Both the position numbers and the translations under genes were made by a program. From the NCBI GenBank assembly GCA_033852135.1, contig JAWSVB010000013.1, forward strand, positions 1 to 64,000: a stretch of 64,000 bases of DNA, given 5' to 3'. The notes under the pieces were generated by a model. The model did not search any database and had not been told where the DNA came from. It saw only the letters and a program-made list of their open reading frames with translations. Below are positions 1-9,801 of this stretch, piece by piece. Positions within the stretch are counted from its first letter, which is position 1. Each line of letters begins with the position of its first letter. This stretch comes from QZLE01 sp033852135 (lineage in GTDB: Bacteria > Pseudomonadota > Gammaproteobacteria > QZLD01).

Positions 1-40
1 ATTTGTTTCCTTGGTTTTATATAAAACCAAGGAAACAAAT
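1..40. terminator. Perfect 40-bp palindrome, likely bidirectional terminator
   Basis: Two 20-base arms are exactly complementary with no spacer (positions 1-20 and 21-40). It lies 13 bases past the stop of the minus-strand gene ending at 54, so it could end that transcript and also one arriving from outside the window. The core is A/T-rich and there is no clean T-run, so termination is inferred from position and symmetry. A palindromic insertion is the alternative. Confidence 0.55.
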
Positions 41-53
41 ATTAGCTAAAAAA

Positions 54-1511
54 TTATGAAATATCTGGGGCTGCATTAGTGTTTAAAAGTGAATCAACAA
101 ACTTCATATACTCACGCATCTGATCTGCAATCTCACCATCCGGATATTTATTTAGCATCACTTCTAGGATCTTTTTGGCTTTAGCATCTTCACCTAAGCC
201 ATCACAAAGTGCTTTACACATCAATAGCCCTGCCTTAGGGATATTTGGATCTAGATTATAAAATTGATCAAATTTATCTAACAGTTTAAGGGTGAAATTG
301 TGCTTCCCTTTGCTAAAAGCGTGTTGAGCAAGTGAAATTGCATGTATTGAGCTTTCAGGGCGGAAATTCTTATCAAACCTGAATGCTTCTTCAGTTGCAC
401 TTAGAGCTTGATCCATTTGCCCATTTGATATCAGTACGGGGATAAATGACTTGGTGTGGGCTAAAAGGTTGGCTTTGTCATTCGTTTTAACCAAAAGTTT
501 ATGATACTGGTCGTGTAGTTTTAGCTCCATTGAGTGGCGTATTAGCGTCTGTTTTAATTTGCTTTTAGCATCCTCAAACATTCCCTCTTGTACCAATATG
601 CTAACTTCTTGCAGTACCGAAGTGGTTATATCCTCAGTTGTATGCATTTGGTTTGTACTATCTTCTTCAATATCTTTATCGACAGTAATTCCAAGTCGCT
701 CATGGTATTGATAGATAACATATCCCATCATTAAAAACATAACCATAAAGAAGTAGGTGGATACACAAATATAAACTGGGAGAAGTAGAAATACGTTTAC
801 ATGTGGTGCTACAAGATAAAAAACGGTGTATTGACCACCGTAAAGAATCATTAAGAAGGCTAAAAGGGTAAGGTAGTGGATCCCCACGTTTTTTATAATA
901 ATAAACCACGCAAGTGGGTTTATGGATTGGAAAAAACTTTCTGTAACCCCAACTGTCATAATGATGGATGGCATGAACAGCCCTAATAATACTGAGGATA
1001 ATATTAAAATTGTCGGTGATTTAAGTACTAATGCGGCAATGTAAATCCATACCCCTAATAGTATTGTTACCAAGAAGAAGGTTATGTGCATGTTGGAGCT
1101 GGTATTTAATCTGCTTCCGCCTGATGTTTCTTGCGGGGTTAGATAACCCCTGGATGAATATTGTAGTAGGGCAAAGCCATATCGGTAGATGGCAAATGTT
1201 ATACCAATATATACAGCAAAACCTACTATAGGAATATAAGACAAAAAAGATAAAAGGCTTAAACCAATGATATATATCATTGAGTCCATATTAAATGGAT
1301 ATTTGAAAAACTGAGGAATACACTCCCAAAAAGGCGTTATTACGTTTTCCATGCCGAGATCATTAACTTCATTCTTGCAAACAGGGCACAGATATCTATC
1401 GCTACCGCGTGACTCGGGTTTGATGCATTTGGAACATAGATTGATTTTACAATGCGGGCAGTATTTGCGTGCCAGATCTTTCGGGTGATATTTGCAATAA
1501 ATTTTAGCCAT
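54..1511 (-). CDS. B-box-like zinc-finger membrane protein with TPR-like C-terminus
   Basis: 485 residues, function unknown. The N-terminus is Cys/His-rich (C6, H9, C18, C21, C26, C29, C42, C45), a spacing like B-box or zinc-ribbon modules. Three hydrophobic blocks follow (about 78-110, 140-185 and 211-265), giving roughly five or six membrane spans. The last 190 residues are soluble and helical with TPR-like periodicity. A plausible topology puts both the zinc module and the helical tail in the cytoplasm around a membrane core. An AGG sits about 10 bases before the ATG. It lies 64 bases downstream of the radical SAM gene on the same strand, so the two may be co-transcribed. Coding is secure; function is not. 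Confidence 0.85.
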   Translation of the reverse strand: MAKIYCKYHPKDLARKYCPHCKINLCSKCIKPESRGSDRYLCPVCKNEVNDLGMENVITPFWECIPQFFKYPFNMDSMIYIIGLSLLSFLSYIPIVGFAVYIGITFAIYRYGFALLQYSSRGYLTPQETSGGSRLNTSSNMHITFFLVTILLGVWIYIAALVLKSPTILILSSVLLGLFMPSIIMTVGVTESFFQSINPLAWFIIIKNVGIHYLTLLAFLMILYGGQYTVFYLVAPHVNVFLLLPVYICVSTYFFMVMFLMMGYVIYQYHERLGITVDKDIEEDSTNQMHTTEDITTSVLQEVSILVQEGMFEDAKSKLKQTLIRHSMELKLHDQYHKLLVKTNDKANLLAHTKSFIPVLISNGQMDQALSATEEAFRFDKNFRPESSIHAISLAQHAFSKGKHNFTLKLLDKFDQFYNLDPNIPKAGLLMCKALCDGLGEDAKAKKILEVMLNKYPDGEIADQMREYMKFVDSLLNTNAAPDIS

Positions 1512-1575
1512 ATTAACTACCTAAGGTGGTGTTGTTCTTCCATGATTATTTGTTGTGAATAAATTTAGACACAAT

Positions 1576-3033
1576 CTAGCAATAGTTTAGAATGCTTTCC
1601 AGCTTTTCTTTACGCCCAGGTATCCTATAAAAGTCGTTTGATAACGCCTCAAAAACTGTATCAATATCTACACCATCCAGACCCTGCATAAATTCAAAGA
1701 AAATCTTCATCAGGTTTTTTAATGATATCTTATGAGTTTGCCCGGTTTTATCCCAAGTGAAATTGGAAAGTTTTGTAAAGGTGTTGAAGCAATCACTATC
1801 TATTTCCCATAGTAGTTCTAGCGCCTCTGGAAAGTTTTCAGAGTTATAATACAGATCAAAATAACGGGAGAACCTTTTTAAATCACGCATCTGCTTAAAT
1901 GAAATATCTTTAGTTTGAAGAATTTCAAAAGGGGAATCTTGTTCAAAAGTAAGTGCAAATTGATCTGTATGTCGAATGATAGGAGTGCCTTTTAAGCGCT
2001 TTAAGAATCCGATTTGAATCTCTTGTGGACGCATAGCAATTAGTTGATTGAATCCATTGCTAAATGATTCATATGTTTCCCCAGGCAGGCCGATAACCAA
2101 GTCGGTATGAACTAATGCGCCAGTTTCTGTAAGTAAGCTACTCAGATTGGTTTTGGTCAGTTCGAAGTCTTGCCTGCGGGAGATCAGATCTTGAGTTTCA
2201 GGGTTATAGCTTTGAATTCCAATTTCTAAGTGAAGCCCATGTAGTGGAAATTTCTTCATCTTATTTAGGAGAGTTGAGTTGAGTTTGTCCGGTACAATTT
2301 CAAAGTGAAGTTGCATCCCTTCACGCCAATTATCTAAAAAGAAATCGAGAATTTTGACAGCTCGTGCTGTACCTACATTAAAAGTACGGTCAATAAATTT
2401 AAAATGTTTTACCCCTCTTTTTGCCAGCTCTTGCATCTCATCTATGAACTTATCTACATCGTAGAAGCGAACAGTTTTATCTAAGGATGAGATGCAGAAT
2501 TCACATCCGAATGGACAGCCTCTGGAACTTTCAACATATATTACTCTGTTAGCAATATCTTCATCGCTATATGCAGAGTACGGCATTTCTATTTGTGTAA
2601 GATCGTTAATAGGCTCAGCATTAATAACTTTTGCAGGGGTATTGTTCTGAAGAATATCTAAAATAAGTTTTGGTAACTCTATCTCACCCTCACCGCTAAT
2701 TACGTGGTCAACATAGGGAAACCAAGTAGTATTTTGGTATTCAAAGCTGGCTTCTGGTCCGCCAATAATGATTTTAATCTCGGGAGCTAAAGATTTTATA
2801 TTAATTATTAATGATGAGATTTGTTCGACGTTCCAGATAAAAGTACTAAAACAGATTATCTTAGGTGACTTGGAGAGTAGATCTTCAGTAATTTGACCAA
2901 TCTGCTGGTTAATATTGAATTCAACTACCTCTGCTTGAGTTTGGAGCTCACCAAGATTGCACCATAGTGAACGAATTCCAAAAGCACTATGGATATACTT
3001 GGCATTGATTGTAGTGAGAATAATATCTGACAT
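1576..3033 (-). CDS. B12-binding radical SAM protein (DUF4080-type)
   Basis: 485 residues. The first ~135 form a cobalamin-binding Rossmann-like domain. A radical SAM core follows with the 4Fe-4S cluster motif CxxxCxxC at C173, C177 and C180. The C-terminal ~150 residues fit the DUF4080 extension often found on this class. The family uses S-adenosylmethionine and a corrinoid for difficult methylations or rearrangements; the substrate here is unknown. It is expected to be cytosolic and oxygen-sensitive. The gene is first in a possible two-gene minus-strand unit with the zinc-finger membrane protein. Family assignment is firm, the reaction is not known. Confidence 0.9.
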   Translation of the reverse strand: MSDIILTTINAKYIHSAFGIRSLWCNLGELQTQAEVVEFNINQQIGQITEDLLSKSPKIICFSTFIWNVEQISSLIINIKSLAPEIKIIIGGPEASFEYQNTTWFPYVDHVISGEGEIELPKLILDILQNNTPAKVINAEPINDLTQIEMPYSAYSDEDIANRVIYVESSRGCPFGCEFCISSLDKTVRFYDVDKFIDEMQELAKRGVKHFKFIDRTFNVGTARAVKILDFFLDNWREGMQLHFEIVPDKLNSTLLNKMKKFPLHGLHLEIGIQSYNPETQDLISRRQDFELTKTNLSSLLTETGALVHTDLVIGLPGETYESFSNGFNQLIAMRPQEIQIGFLKRLKGTPIIRHTDQFALTFEQDSPFEILQTKDISFKQMRDLKRFSRYFDLYYNSENFPEALELLWEIDSDCFNTFTKLSNFTWDKTGQTHKISLKNLMKIFFEFMQGLDGVDIDTVFEALSNDFYRIPGRKEKLESILNYC

Positions 3034-3293
3034 AGTAGATGATCGTTTTATTTAAAGAGTGAATATTAAACTATGGCTGTAATTATGGGAAATCGATGTT
3101 GATATTAGAGGTTGAATCTAGGAAAAAGAATCAATATGAAACTCAAATTATATTGATTAATAGTTAAGCATCACATTTTTAGTAAAGATATAAATAAATG
3201 CCTACTTATTGGCAGTTTTGCCGCTGCATTTATGAAATATTTGGGTTCATGGTCTATTATTGATTTAACGATGTTTGAAGAATTTTGATAAAT

Positions 3294-4508
3294 ATGACAC
3301 AGAAAAATAACGATATTTTTACAATTGTTGATGATTATGATGATGTTGGTGATTTTCTTGACGAAGTGGAAGAGAAGCATACCGAGGTCGAATCTGCACT
3401 GCTTCGTTTAGAAGATAACCCCCATAATATTGATTTGCTGAACCAGGTATTTAGAGCGCTGCATACGATTAAAGGTGATGCAGGAATTTTTCATATAGAT
3501 CCTATGGTGAATTTTGCGCACTCTGTGGAAAATCTAGTTGAAGGGTTGCGTGAAGAAGAGATACCTTATTCAAAAGCAATAAGTGAAATTATTCTGCAAT
3601 CAATGGATCGCTTGCTCTTTATTACTAGAGAGATTGCAAAAAATGGCTGTGTCCATCTGGGAGAAATTCCACAGATAATAGAACATATTGACTTGATGGT
3701 TCAAAGTGGAGAGAAAGAGATTGATAAATATGCACCTATTGTGCATGCATATTTATCAGGTGATCCAGAGCAAATTCAAGAGTTTGAGCTAGACGGGATT
3801 GAAACTAATAAAAAAGCTCCCAAAGCTAAAAAGCCAGAAAAAGTAAAAGAGGTTAAAACCGAATCAACTGAAAGCACTCCCAGAAAAATATTTGTATTAC
3901 CAGAAACACTAGATCCTGATTTGCAGTTGTTTAGATCCCTTGGTGAGGCTGTTGATGATTCAAATCACCGTTGGAATGATAGAACAGCTTTTATTGCATC
4001 TATAGCTCTTGGGGCAAATGGCATTGCTGGTACTCCAATTGATTATTTTCAGCTCGAAGCAGCTGTGTATATGCATGATATTGGAATGGGTTTTCTTCCC
4101 GATGAGATCTTTAATAAAAGAGGTAAGCTTACAGATGATGAGCTTGCTGAAGTCAAAGAACATATTGATGTTGCTGCAGGTTTGATGTCAAGAATGATGG
4201 GGTGGAGCCCTGCTGCAGATATAATTGAACAGCATCATGAACAATACAACGGATCAGGTTATCCAAATAAACTGAAAGGGGAAGAGATCTGTGATGGTGC
4301 GCGGATAATGGCAATCTGTGATGCCTTTTATGCAATGACTCATTCACGACCAGATAGGGTGAACCGTAAGTCAATAATGCGTGCTGTAGCAGAGATTAAT
4401 GCTTGTTCTGGCAGTCAATTTTGCCCATATTGGGTTGAACAGTTTAATAAAGTTGTGAAGATCCAGTTAATGGCCGGTGCATTTAAAGAGCTTGATAAAG
4501 GGGCATAG
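3294..4508 (+). CDS. Hpt domain - HD-GYP domain signalling protein
   Basis: 404 residues from the ATG; an in-frame TTG three codons earlier (3285) is the alternative start. An N-terminal histidine-phosphotransfer domain carries the expected LHTIKGDAG motif (phospho-His about residue 57). A charged linker (about 165-200) leads to a C-terminal HD-GYP-type domain with HDIG, HH and GSGYP signatures and a late CDAFYAM helix. HD-GYP proteins hydrolyse cyclic di-GMP. Here the usual Lys after HDIG is Met, while the HD, HH and D ligand positions are kept, so activity is plausible but unproven. Fusion to Hpt suggests phosphorelay-controlled cyclic-di-GMP turnover. No histidine kinase is adjacent. Confidence 0.85.
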   Translation: MTQKNNDIFTIVDDYDDVGDFLDEVEEKHTEVESALLRLEDNPHNIDLLNQVFRALHTIKGDAGIFHIDPMVNFAHSVENLVEGLREEEIPYSKAISEIILQSMDRLLFITREIAKNGCVHLGEIPQIIEHIDLMVQSGEKEIDKYAPIVHAYLSGDPEQIQEFELDGIETNKKAPKAKKPEKVKEVKTESTESTPRKIFVLPETLDPDLQLFRSLGEAVDDSNHRWNDRTAFIASIALGANGIAGTPIDYFQLEAAVYMHDIGMGFLPDEIFNKRGKLTDDELAEVKEHIDVAAGLMSRMMGWSPAADIIEQHHEQYNGSGYPNKLKGEEICDGARIMAICDAFYAMTHSRPDRVNRKSIMRAVAEINACSGSQFCPYWVEQFNKVVKIQLMAGAFKELDKGA

Positions 4509-4562
4509 CCTAGAAATTTCAGGTACGATGAAAATATAGGTAGAAAAGGGAATGCAGTAGGG

Positions 4563-5297
4563 ATGGATCAGAGTACTTTAGAGAGTGATTTTGCTCTTGA
4601 ATATAGCGATATTATTAAAAATTACGGTAAGAATAATGTTCTTAAAGGGGTATCCCTGCAAGTTAAAAAAGGTGAGTTTTTAGGCCTTGTTGGTGCTAAT
4701 GGCGCTGGCAAGACTACAATGATTAAATCGTTGCTCGATTTTATAGCTCCTGATAGTGGTCAAATCTCTATAATGGGGAAAGATAATAAAGAGTCATCCG
4801 CGCGTGAAAACCTTGCTTTTTTACCTGAGCGATTTAATCCACCATATTTTTTTAAAGGGAAAGATTTTCTGGCTTTTGTAGCTAAAATTCATGGAATTGT
4901 TTTAGACCAAGAAAAAGTAGTACAACTTTGTGAGAATTTAGACTTGGTGCCAGAGGCATTAAAAAAGCCAGTTCGTAGTTATTCAAAAGGGATGGCGCAA
5001 AAACTTGGACTAATGGGATGTTTTCTTGCTGAAAAACCTCTTGTTTTACTTGATGAACCAATGAGCGGTCTTGACCCAAAGGCTAGAGCATTTCTGAAAA
5101 ACCAGATTAAAACCCTAAAAGAGAAAGGGGTAACGCTGTTTTTTAGTACCCATATGTTAGCTGACGTTGATGCAATTTGTGATCGTATGGCAATTTTAGA
5201 CCAGGGAATTATTAAGTTTGTTGGTACCACAGATGAGTGCCGGGAAAAGTTTGGTAGCCAAGATTTAGAGCAGGCTTATTTAAACTGTATTTCTTAG
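4563..5297 (+). CDS. ABC transporter ATP-binding protein
   Basis: 244 residues, a stand-alone nucleotide-binding domain. Walker A GANGAGKT lies at 44-51, the signature helix contains YSKGM, and Walker B with the D-loop reads LLDEPMSGLDP. A switch-region His follows (FSTHML). It resembles the CcmA/NatA-like subfamily of export ATPases. The usual next gene would be an ABC-2 permease, but none is present; a 73-residue lipoprotein follows 39 bases later. Either the permease is elsewhere or it has been lost. The substrate cannot be told from sequence. Confidence 0.9.
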   Translation: MDQSTLESDFALEYSDIIKNYGKNNVLKGVSLQVKKGEFLGLVGANGAGKTTMIKSLLDFIAPDSGQISIMGKDNKESSARENLAFLPERFNPPYFFKGKDFLAFVAKIHGIVLDQEKVVQLCENLDLVPEALKKPVRSYSKGMAQKLGLMGCFLAEKPLVLLDEPMSGLDPKARAFLKNQIKTLKEKGVTLFFSTHMLADVDAICDRMAILDQGIIKFVGTTDECREKFGSQDLEQAYLNCIS

Positions 5298-5336
5298 CTT
5301 GTTTATATGTTTTTAAAATTAAACTTTGGAGGCTTT

Positions 5337-5558
5337 ATGAAAAAGTTAGTATTGGTTTGTATAGTTTTGTTGGGATTTGGCTGTAGTTCAGATAATGATT
5401 CTGGGGAAAACTCTTCTGCAAAAATTGAGAATCCGGTTAAGACCTATGTGGATTATAATAAGAACATGATGAATAAGCCGCAAGAAGTTCAGGAACAGAT
5501 GGATAAGATGATGCAGCAGCGGCAAGAGCAGTTAAAGAAGGCTGAAGAGCAGTATTGA
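5337..5558 (+). CDS. Small lipoprotein
   Basis: 73 residues from the ATG at 5337, preceded by a strong GGAGG at 5327-5332. A longer in-frame reading from 5307 lacks a Shine-Dalgarno and would bury the signal sequence. A lipoprotein signal peptide ends with the lipobox LGFGC, followed by acidic/serine residues. The mature part is short, highly charged, rich in Gln, Glu, Lys and Met, and probably a single amphipathic helix or coiled coil. It may be co-transcribed with the ABC ATPase. Function unknown. Confidence 0.75.
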   Translation: MKKLVLVCIVLLGFGCSSDNDSGENSSAKIENPVKTYVDYNKNMMNKPQEVQEQMDKMMQQRQEQLKKAEEQY

Positions 5559-5584
5559 TAAATTATGTTGAGTAAGTCTGTTAA

Positions 5585-5613
5585 AACAAAGCCCCTGCAA
5601 TAGGGGCTTTGTT
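5585..5613. terminator. Bidirectional Rho-independent terminator
   Basis: A 12-base stem (AACAAAGCCCCT paired with its complement) has a 5-base loop and A/T-rich flanks on both sides. It separates the convergent small lipoprotein gene and the first protease gene. The CCCCT/AGGGG stem is the same type as behind the other two proteases. Confidence 0.85.
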
Positions 5614-5637
5614 ACGTTAGATATAAAAAATAGTTTG

Positions 5638-8600
5638 TTAGTTACAGTTAGTTACCTTTGTCCAAACACCTGTTGAAGTTTCCTCCAGTGATGTTGTAGC
5701 TGATGCTAGACCAAGATAATCATTTGAGCCTAATGCATATACAAGTACATTGTATTTAAGTTCTGCTTTACCTGCATCAATGTGTTCTTGGTTAGTTGCT
5801 GTTGTGCAAGTTGAACCGCTTGAGTAGGTGAAGCTGAACTGAGCTGAATCACTTTGTAATCCATATGCGTCATTTGCCTGCAGAGCCAAACTATAGGTTG
5901 TACCCTCTTCTAAACCAGATAATGTGCAGGTGAAAGATGTTGTTCCCTCACATTGAATTATCTGTTGGCCGTGAATTAGGTTTATCTCAGTTATATCTCC
6001 ATCTGCATCTGATGCTGTACCGGTTATGATCAAACTATTGCCATCAAGTGTATATTCATAGTTATCGATTTGAGGAGTTGCTGGGGTTATTTCAAAGTAG
6101 TACTTTGAAGTTTCACCAGAGTATCTGTATGTATCCAACCCTCTTATGCGATAGTTATGAATTCCAAATGGAATGTCATCAACAGTACAGCTCCAGCTTG
6201 TAGTGCCTTCACATATGATGTAATCAGCGTTACCAATAGATATCTCTATCTGCTGGATGTCGTTCTCTGCATCTGAAGCAGTTCCAGTTACTATAGCTGT
6301 TGTTCCATCTATCTGAATGCTGTGGCTTTCGATAACAACTGGTGCAATTGGCAAGAAGCTATATGTATCGCTTGTTTGCATATTACCGTTATTATCAACT
6401 ACTCTGAACCTTACTTCACGTAGGCCGTAGAAGTCTGGTGTATAGCTCCAGTTCTCTAGACCTTGTGCTGTAATCCAGTTACCGTCACCATCGAATTCAA
6501 TCTCGATGCGGTTTAGATCACCGTCGATATCAAATGCTGTTCCAGATATCTCTGCATCTAGGTAGCTTTTGATTCTCCAGCTATCCATTACTGGTGCATG
6601 ATTCCAGTGGCTGCGAATTATGTTTACAGTTCTGAATTTTGATTCAGCAGTGTTACCTGTACCATCTTCAGCTAAGTACTCAATTGTGTATGTAGTTTCC
6701 TCTTGAGTCCTTCCATAGAATGGATTATCAATTTCATTACCTTGGGTATCGTAAAATTTTCTGGATGTTCGTGGGTATGGGTCCAGGTCATCTTCAGCGA
6801 TGCCACCAGGTTCAGAATAGAAGTCACCAATCTCTACATTTAACTCAAGATTACCCCAAAGTGTGATTTGTGGTGGGGTAGTGTCAGCTATAACATTGAT
6901 GGTTTGAGTTGCTGTTGCAGTATTGCCATCTGTATCTGTAGCTGTAATAGTTACTGTGTACTCACCTGGAGTTGTGTAATCAACGTCCTCTTCGCCAGTT
7001 ACAGTTATATCATTGTCCCAGTCAAACTCTTCAGTTTTTAGGTCAATTGCAGTGAAATATGCTCTATATGACCATGATGTATCGCCTTCTGGTCTTAACC
7101 AGGTGTTGAACTCATTGGCATAACTGAAGAAGTTGCCTGCTGGTGGTCTTATCCAGATATGAGGCATCTCTGCATCAAGTACTGCTACTAGGCGGTTAGT
7201 ATGTTGAAGTGCATGATTACCTGAGCTATCGATTACATCATAGTTTAGGAATCTTATTCCCTCTTCTGATGTGTCGGCCATCGGATCATCAATTATGAAA
7301 ACATCTTCGGTGATATCACCGTCGAGTAGATCATATCCGATATATCCTGCTTCTTGATATGGTGTGTTTTTTAACATCTTTTGAGCAGCACACCACATTA
7401 GGTTGCAAAAATCACCGAAAAGGCTGATCTGTGGAGCTTCGTCTTTTTCAACTATATGTATAGCTCTATATAATGGAGCTGCTTTGTTTCCAGCAGAGTC
7501 GGTAAGGTTGTAGGTGATAATGTATCTGCCAGGAGTTTGAACGTCATAACTTCCTGTAGTTGTTATTGACGCAGTTATGTCGCCATCTTCTCTATCAAGT
7601 GCTGTTGCCCCTTGATTTGGTAGTGTGTATTCAGTACCAATTAAGATGAAGTTTTCTGTATTACCATTGATAGTCATTACCGGAGGGGCATCAATTTCAC
7701 CACTTTGGCAATTTTCAGTTTTTGAGAAGTTTCCTGCTGTATTCTCATAAAGAGTGGTAGTTGTATATCCGTATGCCCCTAAGTTTTCTCCAGTTCCAGT
7801 AGCTAAGTAGCTAGTGGTTCCACCCCAGCAAAATGTACCAAAGCATGTTTGCCCAGTTACTTCTTTAGATGCTCTGCCTGCAGTTACATGTTGGTCATTG
7901 GTTGCAGAAAAACTTTCGCAAGAGCCACCGCTTCCTTGAAGTGAAGCAAGTGCTTTTTGCAAGTTTAAGCGGCTTCCGCTTCCTGAGATGTCGATTAAAG
8001 CTTTTGGTTGATCAGAGTGATTCATCAAGATAGCTTTAATTTCTGCAGGCGATAAATTGCTGTTTTCCTCAATCAGTAGTGCAGCAGCACCAGCAACATG
8101 GGGAGCAGCCATTGAGGTCCCGCTCCATGTTGCATATTCATTTCCAGGAAGAGTGCTGTATATGTCTACACCAGGAGCAGAAAGATCAACTAGAGTTTTT
8201 CCGTAGTTGCTGAAGTAAGCTATTTCATCGTTATGATCGGAAGCAGCGATTGATATTATATTTGGTAATTCAAGCCCTGCAGGAGTGCTCATGGCAGCTC
8301 CATCAAGGTCTTCGCTGCTGTTTCCTGCTGCTGCTACAAATAACATTCCTGCATCATTAGCAGCACTGATAGCGTCATAAAGTGGCTTTTCAACCATGTT
8401 AGCGATTACAGCATTACCTGATAGTGCTCCATAGCTGTTATTGGATACTTTAGCGCCCATATCAGCTGCATAGAGAATGGCATTTACGATATCTGCTGTG
8501 TATGCACCACCAACACCGTCGCCAAAGATTTTTAGTGCCATTAACTGAGTATTCCAGGCAACTCCGGTGATATTATTCCCATTGTCCCCTTGAGCACCGA

Positions 8601-9438
8601 TTGTTCCTGCACAGTGGGTGCCATGTCCATGTGTGTCCATTGGGTCTGAATCATTGTCAGCAAAGTCATAACCATGGATGTCATCTATATAACCATTACC
8701 ATCATCATCGATACCATTGCCTGCAATCTCACCTGGGTTGCTCCACATGTTTGAAGCCAGCTCTTCGTGGTTGTAGTCAATGCCAGTGTCGATTACAGCA
8801 ATGATTGTATTGCTTGCATCGTGTCTGATATCCCATGCTTCCGGTGCATCTATATCAACATCAGCAGTACCTGTTTCGCTGCGCTGCTCATCATAACTAT
8901 CGGTGAATGTTCTGGTTTGACCGGTGTTATTTAGCCCCCATAATTGATGGCTTAGATCACTTGGGGTAGTTGCGCTTAGGGTGAACATGTAATTAGGTGC
9001 TACATATTCAACTGTCGGATCTTTCATTAATTCACTGAAAGCTTTACTTAAATTGGTGCCTTTAGTGAATGATATGATTTTGAATTTACTGAAGATCGCC
9101 GCCGATCTTGCAAGTATATTTGATGGTTTATAGAACTCTTTAATCCCTTCGATACTGAAGTTAGCAAGTGTCATATTTGTGGATGGAGCTATGTTGTCGT
9201 TAAATTTAACAATTAGCTGGGAAGATTTAATTTTACCTTGCTTACTTAATTGATTTAACTGTAGTTCAGGCGATGTCGTAACGGTGTGATTCCCATATGC
9301 ACCGATATTATTTATGATTCTTTCCCCAGTGTTGTTAGAAGTTAAAACTTCTTGTATTTCCCCAAACGCTGGTATGGAAAGTGTGGTTGCAAGTATTATT
9401 GTTGTTGCCTTGCAATACAATCTCTTTTTGATGTTCAT
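5638..9438 (-). CDS. Secreted subtilisin-family (S8) protease, copy 1
   Basis: 1266 residues. A signal peptide (about 1-26) and an I9-like propeptide (about 70-155) precede the S8 catalytic domain, with Asp217, His272 (HGHGTH), oxyanion Asn373 and Ser442 (GTSMAAP). An Asp-rich DDDGNGYIDD loop looks like a Ca2+ site. A Cys-bounded module with the signature HVTAGRA (about 507-577) follows, then several DUF5011/Ig-like beta domains, and a second AGRA-type module ending in the C-terminal Cys. It is expected to be exported by Sec and secreted or surface-attached; the substrate is unknown. It is the last of three tandem paralogues. The GGAG leader and a perfect CRP-type site 153 bp upstream match the other two. 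Confidence 0.93.
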   Translation of the reverse strand: MNIKKRLYCKATTIILATTLSIPAFGEIQEVLTSNNTGERIINNIGAYGNHTVTTSPELQLNQLSKQGKIKSSQLIVKFNDNIAPSTNMTLANFSIEGIKEFYKPSNILARSAAIFSKFKIISFTKGTNLSKAFSELMKDPTVEYVAPNYMFTLSATTPSDLSHQLWGLNNTGQTRTFTDSYDEQRSETGTADVDIDAPEAWDIRHDASNTIIAVIDTGIDYNHEELASNMWSNPGEIAGNGIDDDGNGYIDDIHGYDFADNDSDPMDTHGHGTHCAGTIGAQGDNGNNITGVAWNTQLMALKIFGDGVGGAYTADIVNAILYAADMGAKVSNNSYGALSGNAVIANMVEKPLYDAISAANDAGMLFVAAAGNSSEDLDGAAMSTPAGLELPNIISIAASDHNDEIAYFSNYGKTLVDLSAPGVDIYSTLPGNEYATWSGTSMAAPHVAGAAALLIEENSNLSPAEIKAILMNHSDQPKALIDISGSGSRLNLQKALASLQGSGGSCESFSATNDQHVTAGRASKEVTGQTCFGTFCWGGTTSYLATGTGENLGAYGYTTTTLYENTAGNFSKTENCQSGEIDAPPVMTINGNTENFILIGTEYTLPNQGATALDREDGDITASITTTGSYDVQTPGRYIITYNLTDSAGNKAAPLYRAIHIVEKDEAPQISLFGDFCNLMWCAAQKMLKNTPYQEAGYIGYDLLDGDITEDVFIIDDPMADTSEEGIRFLNYDVIDSSGNHALQHTNRLVAVLDAEMPHIWIRPPAGNFFSYANEFNTWLRPEGDTSWSYRAYFTAIDLKTEEFDWDNDITVTGEEDVDYTTPGEYTVTITATDTDGNTATATQTINVIADTTPPQITLWGNLELNVEIGDFYSEPGGIAEDDLDPYPRTSRKFYDTQGNEIDNPFYGRTQEETTYTIEYLAEDGTGNTAESKFRTVNIIRSHWNHAPVMDSWRIKSYLDAEISGTAFDIDGDLNRIEIEFDGDGNWITAQGLENWSYTPDFYGLREVRFRVVDNNGNMQTSDTYSFLPIAPVVIESHSIQIDGTTAIVTGTASDAENDIQQIEISIGNADYIICEGTTSWSCTVDDIPFGIHNYRIRGLDTYRYSGETSKYYFEITPATPQIDNYEYTLDGNSLIITGTASDADGDITEINLIHGQQIIQCEGTTSFTCTLSGLEEGTTYSLALQANDAYGLQSDSAQFSFTYSSGSTCTTATNQEHIDAGKAELKYNVLVYALGSNDYLGLASATTSLEETSTGVWTKVTNCN

Positions 9439-9590
9439 AAAGAGTCTCCATTTAGTCAGTTTTAAAACTGCAGTCCATTAATTTTTAAAGGTTCCTACCG
9501 TCATCCAATCGAGTAGCGCATTAGTAATTATGTTTATTTACTAGCCTTTAATGATAGTTTATGTTGCGCTGCGTCATAAGACAAGCTTTT

Positions 9591-9606
9591 TGTGACATGT
9601 TTCACA
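9591..9606. promoter_or_regulatory. CRP/Vfr-type site upstream of protease copy 1
   Basis: TGTGACATGTTTCACA is a perfect TGTGA-N6-TCACA palindrome, 153 bases before the ATG at 9438. Equivalent perfect sites lie 167 and 149 bases before the other two protease starts, which makes chance unlikely. An FNR site would read TTGAT-N4-ATCAA, so CRP/Vfr fits better. Confidence 0.75.
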
Positions 9607-9751
9607 AAAAGTTCATATTTGGATATTTTGAACTTTTTTATATTATTGAAGAATAAGTAGTTTTACTTTTATAAGTTATACAAAATAAAGTTATGTGTGG
9701 CTAATTTTTAACTGGGTTTTGCTGTGCTTACAAGATTTTCTTTTATTAAAA

Positions 9752-9774
9752 AAAGCCCCTGCGAGAGGGGCTTT
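9752..9774 (-). terminator. Terminator of protease copy 2
   Basis: A 9-base stem AAAGCCCCT/AGGGGCTTT with loop GCGAG. On the minus strand a T-rich tract follows. The hairpin and about 30 flanking bases are repeated almost exactly behind copy 3. Confidence 0.85.
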
Positions 9775-9801
9775 AAACTAATTGTCCATTTAGTTTTTTT
9801 A

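Larger units (their letters stand above)
9439..9801. other. Intergenic region between protease copies 1 and 2
   Basis: 363 bases without a gene. It holds the GGAG leader and promoter region of copy 1, the CRP-type palindrome at 9591-9606, and the terminator of copy 2 at 9752-9774. No other ORF or repeat was seen. Confidence 0.8.
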
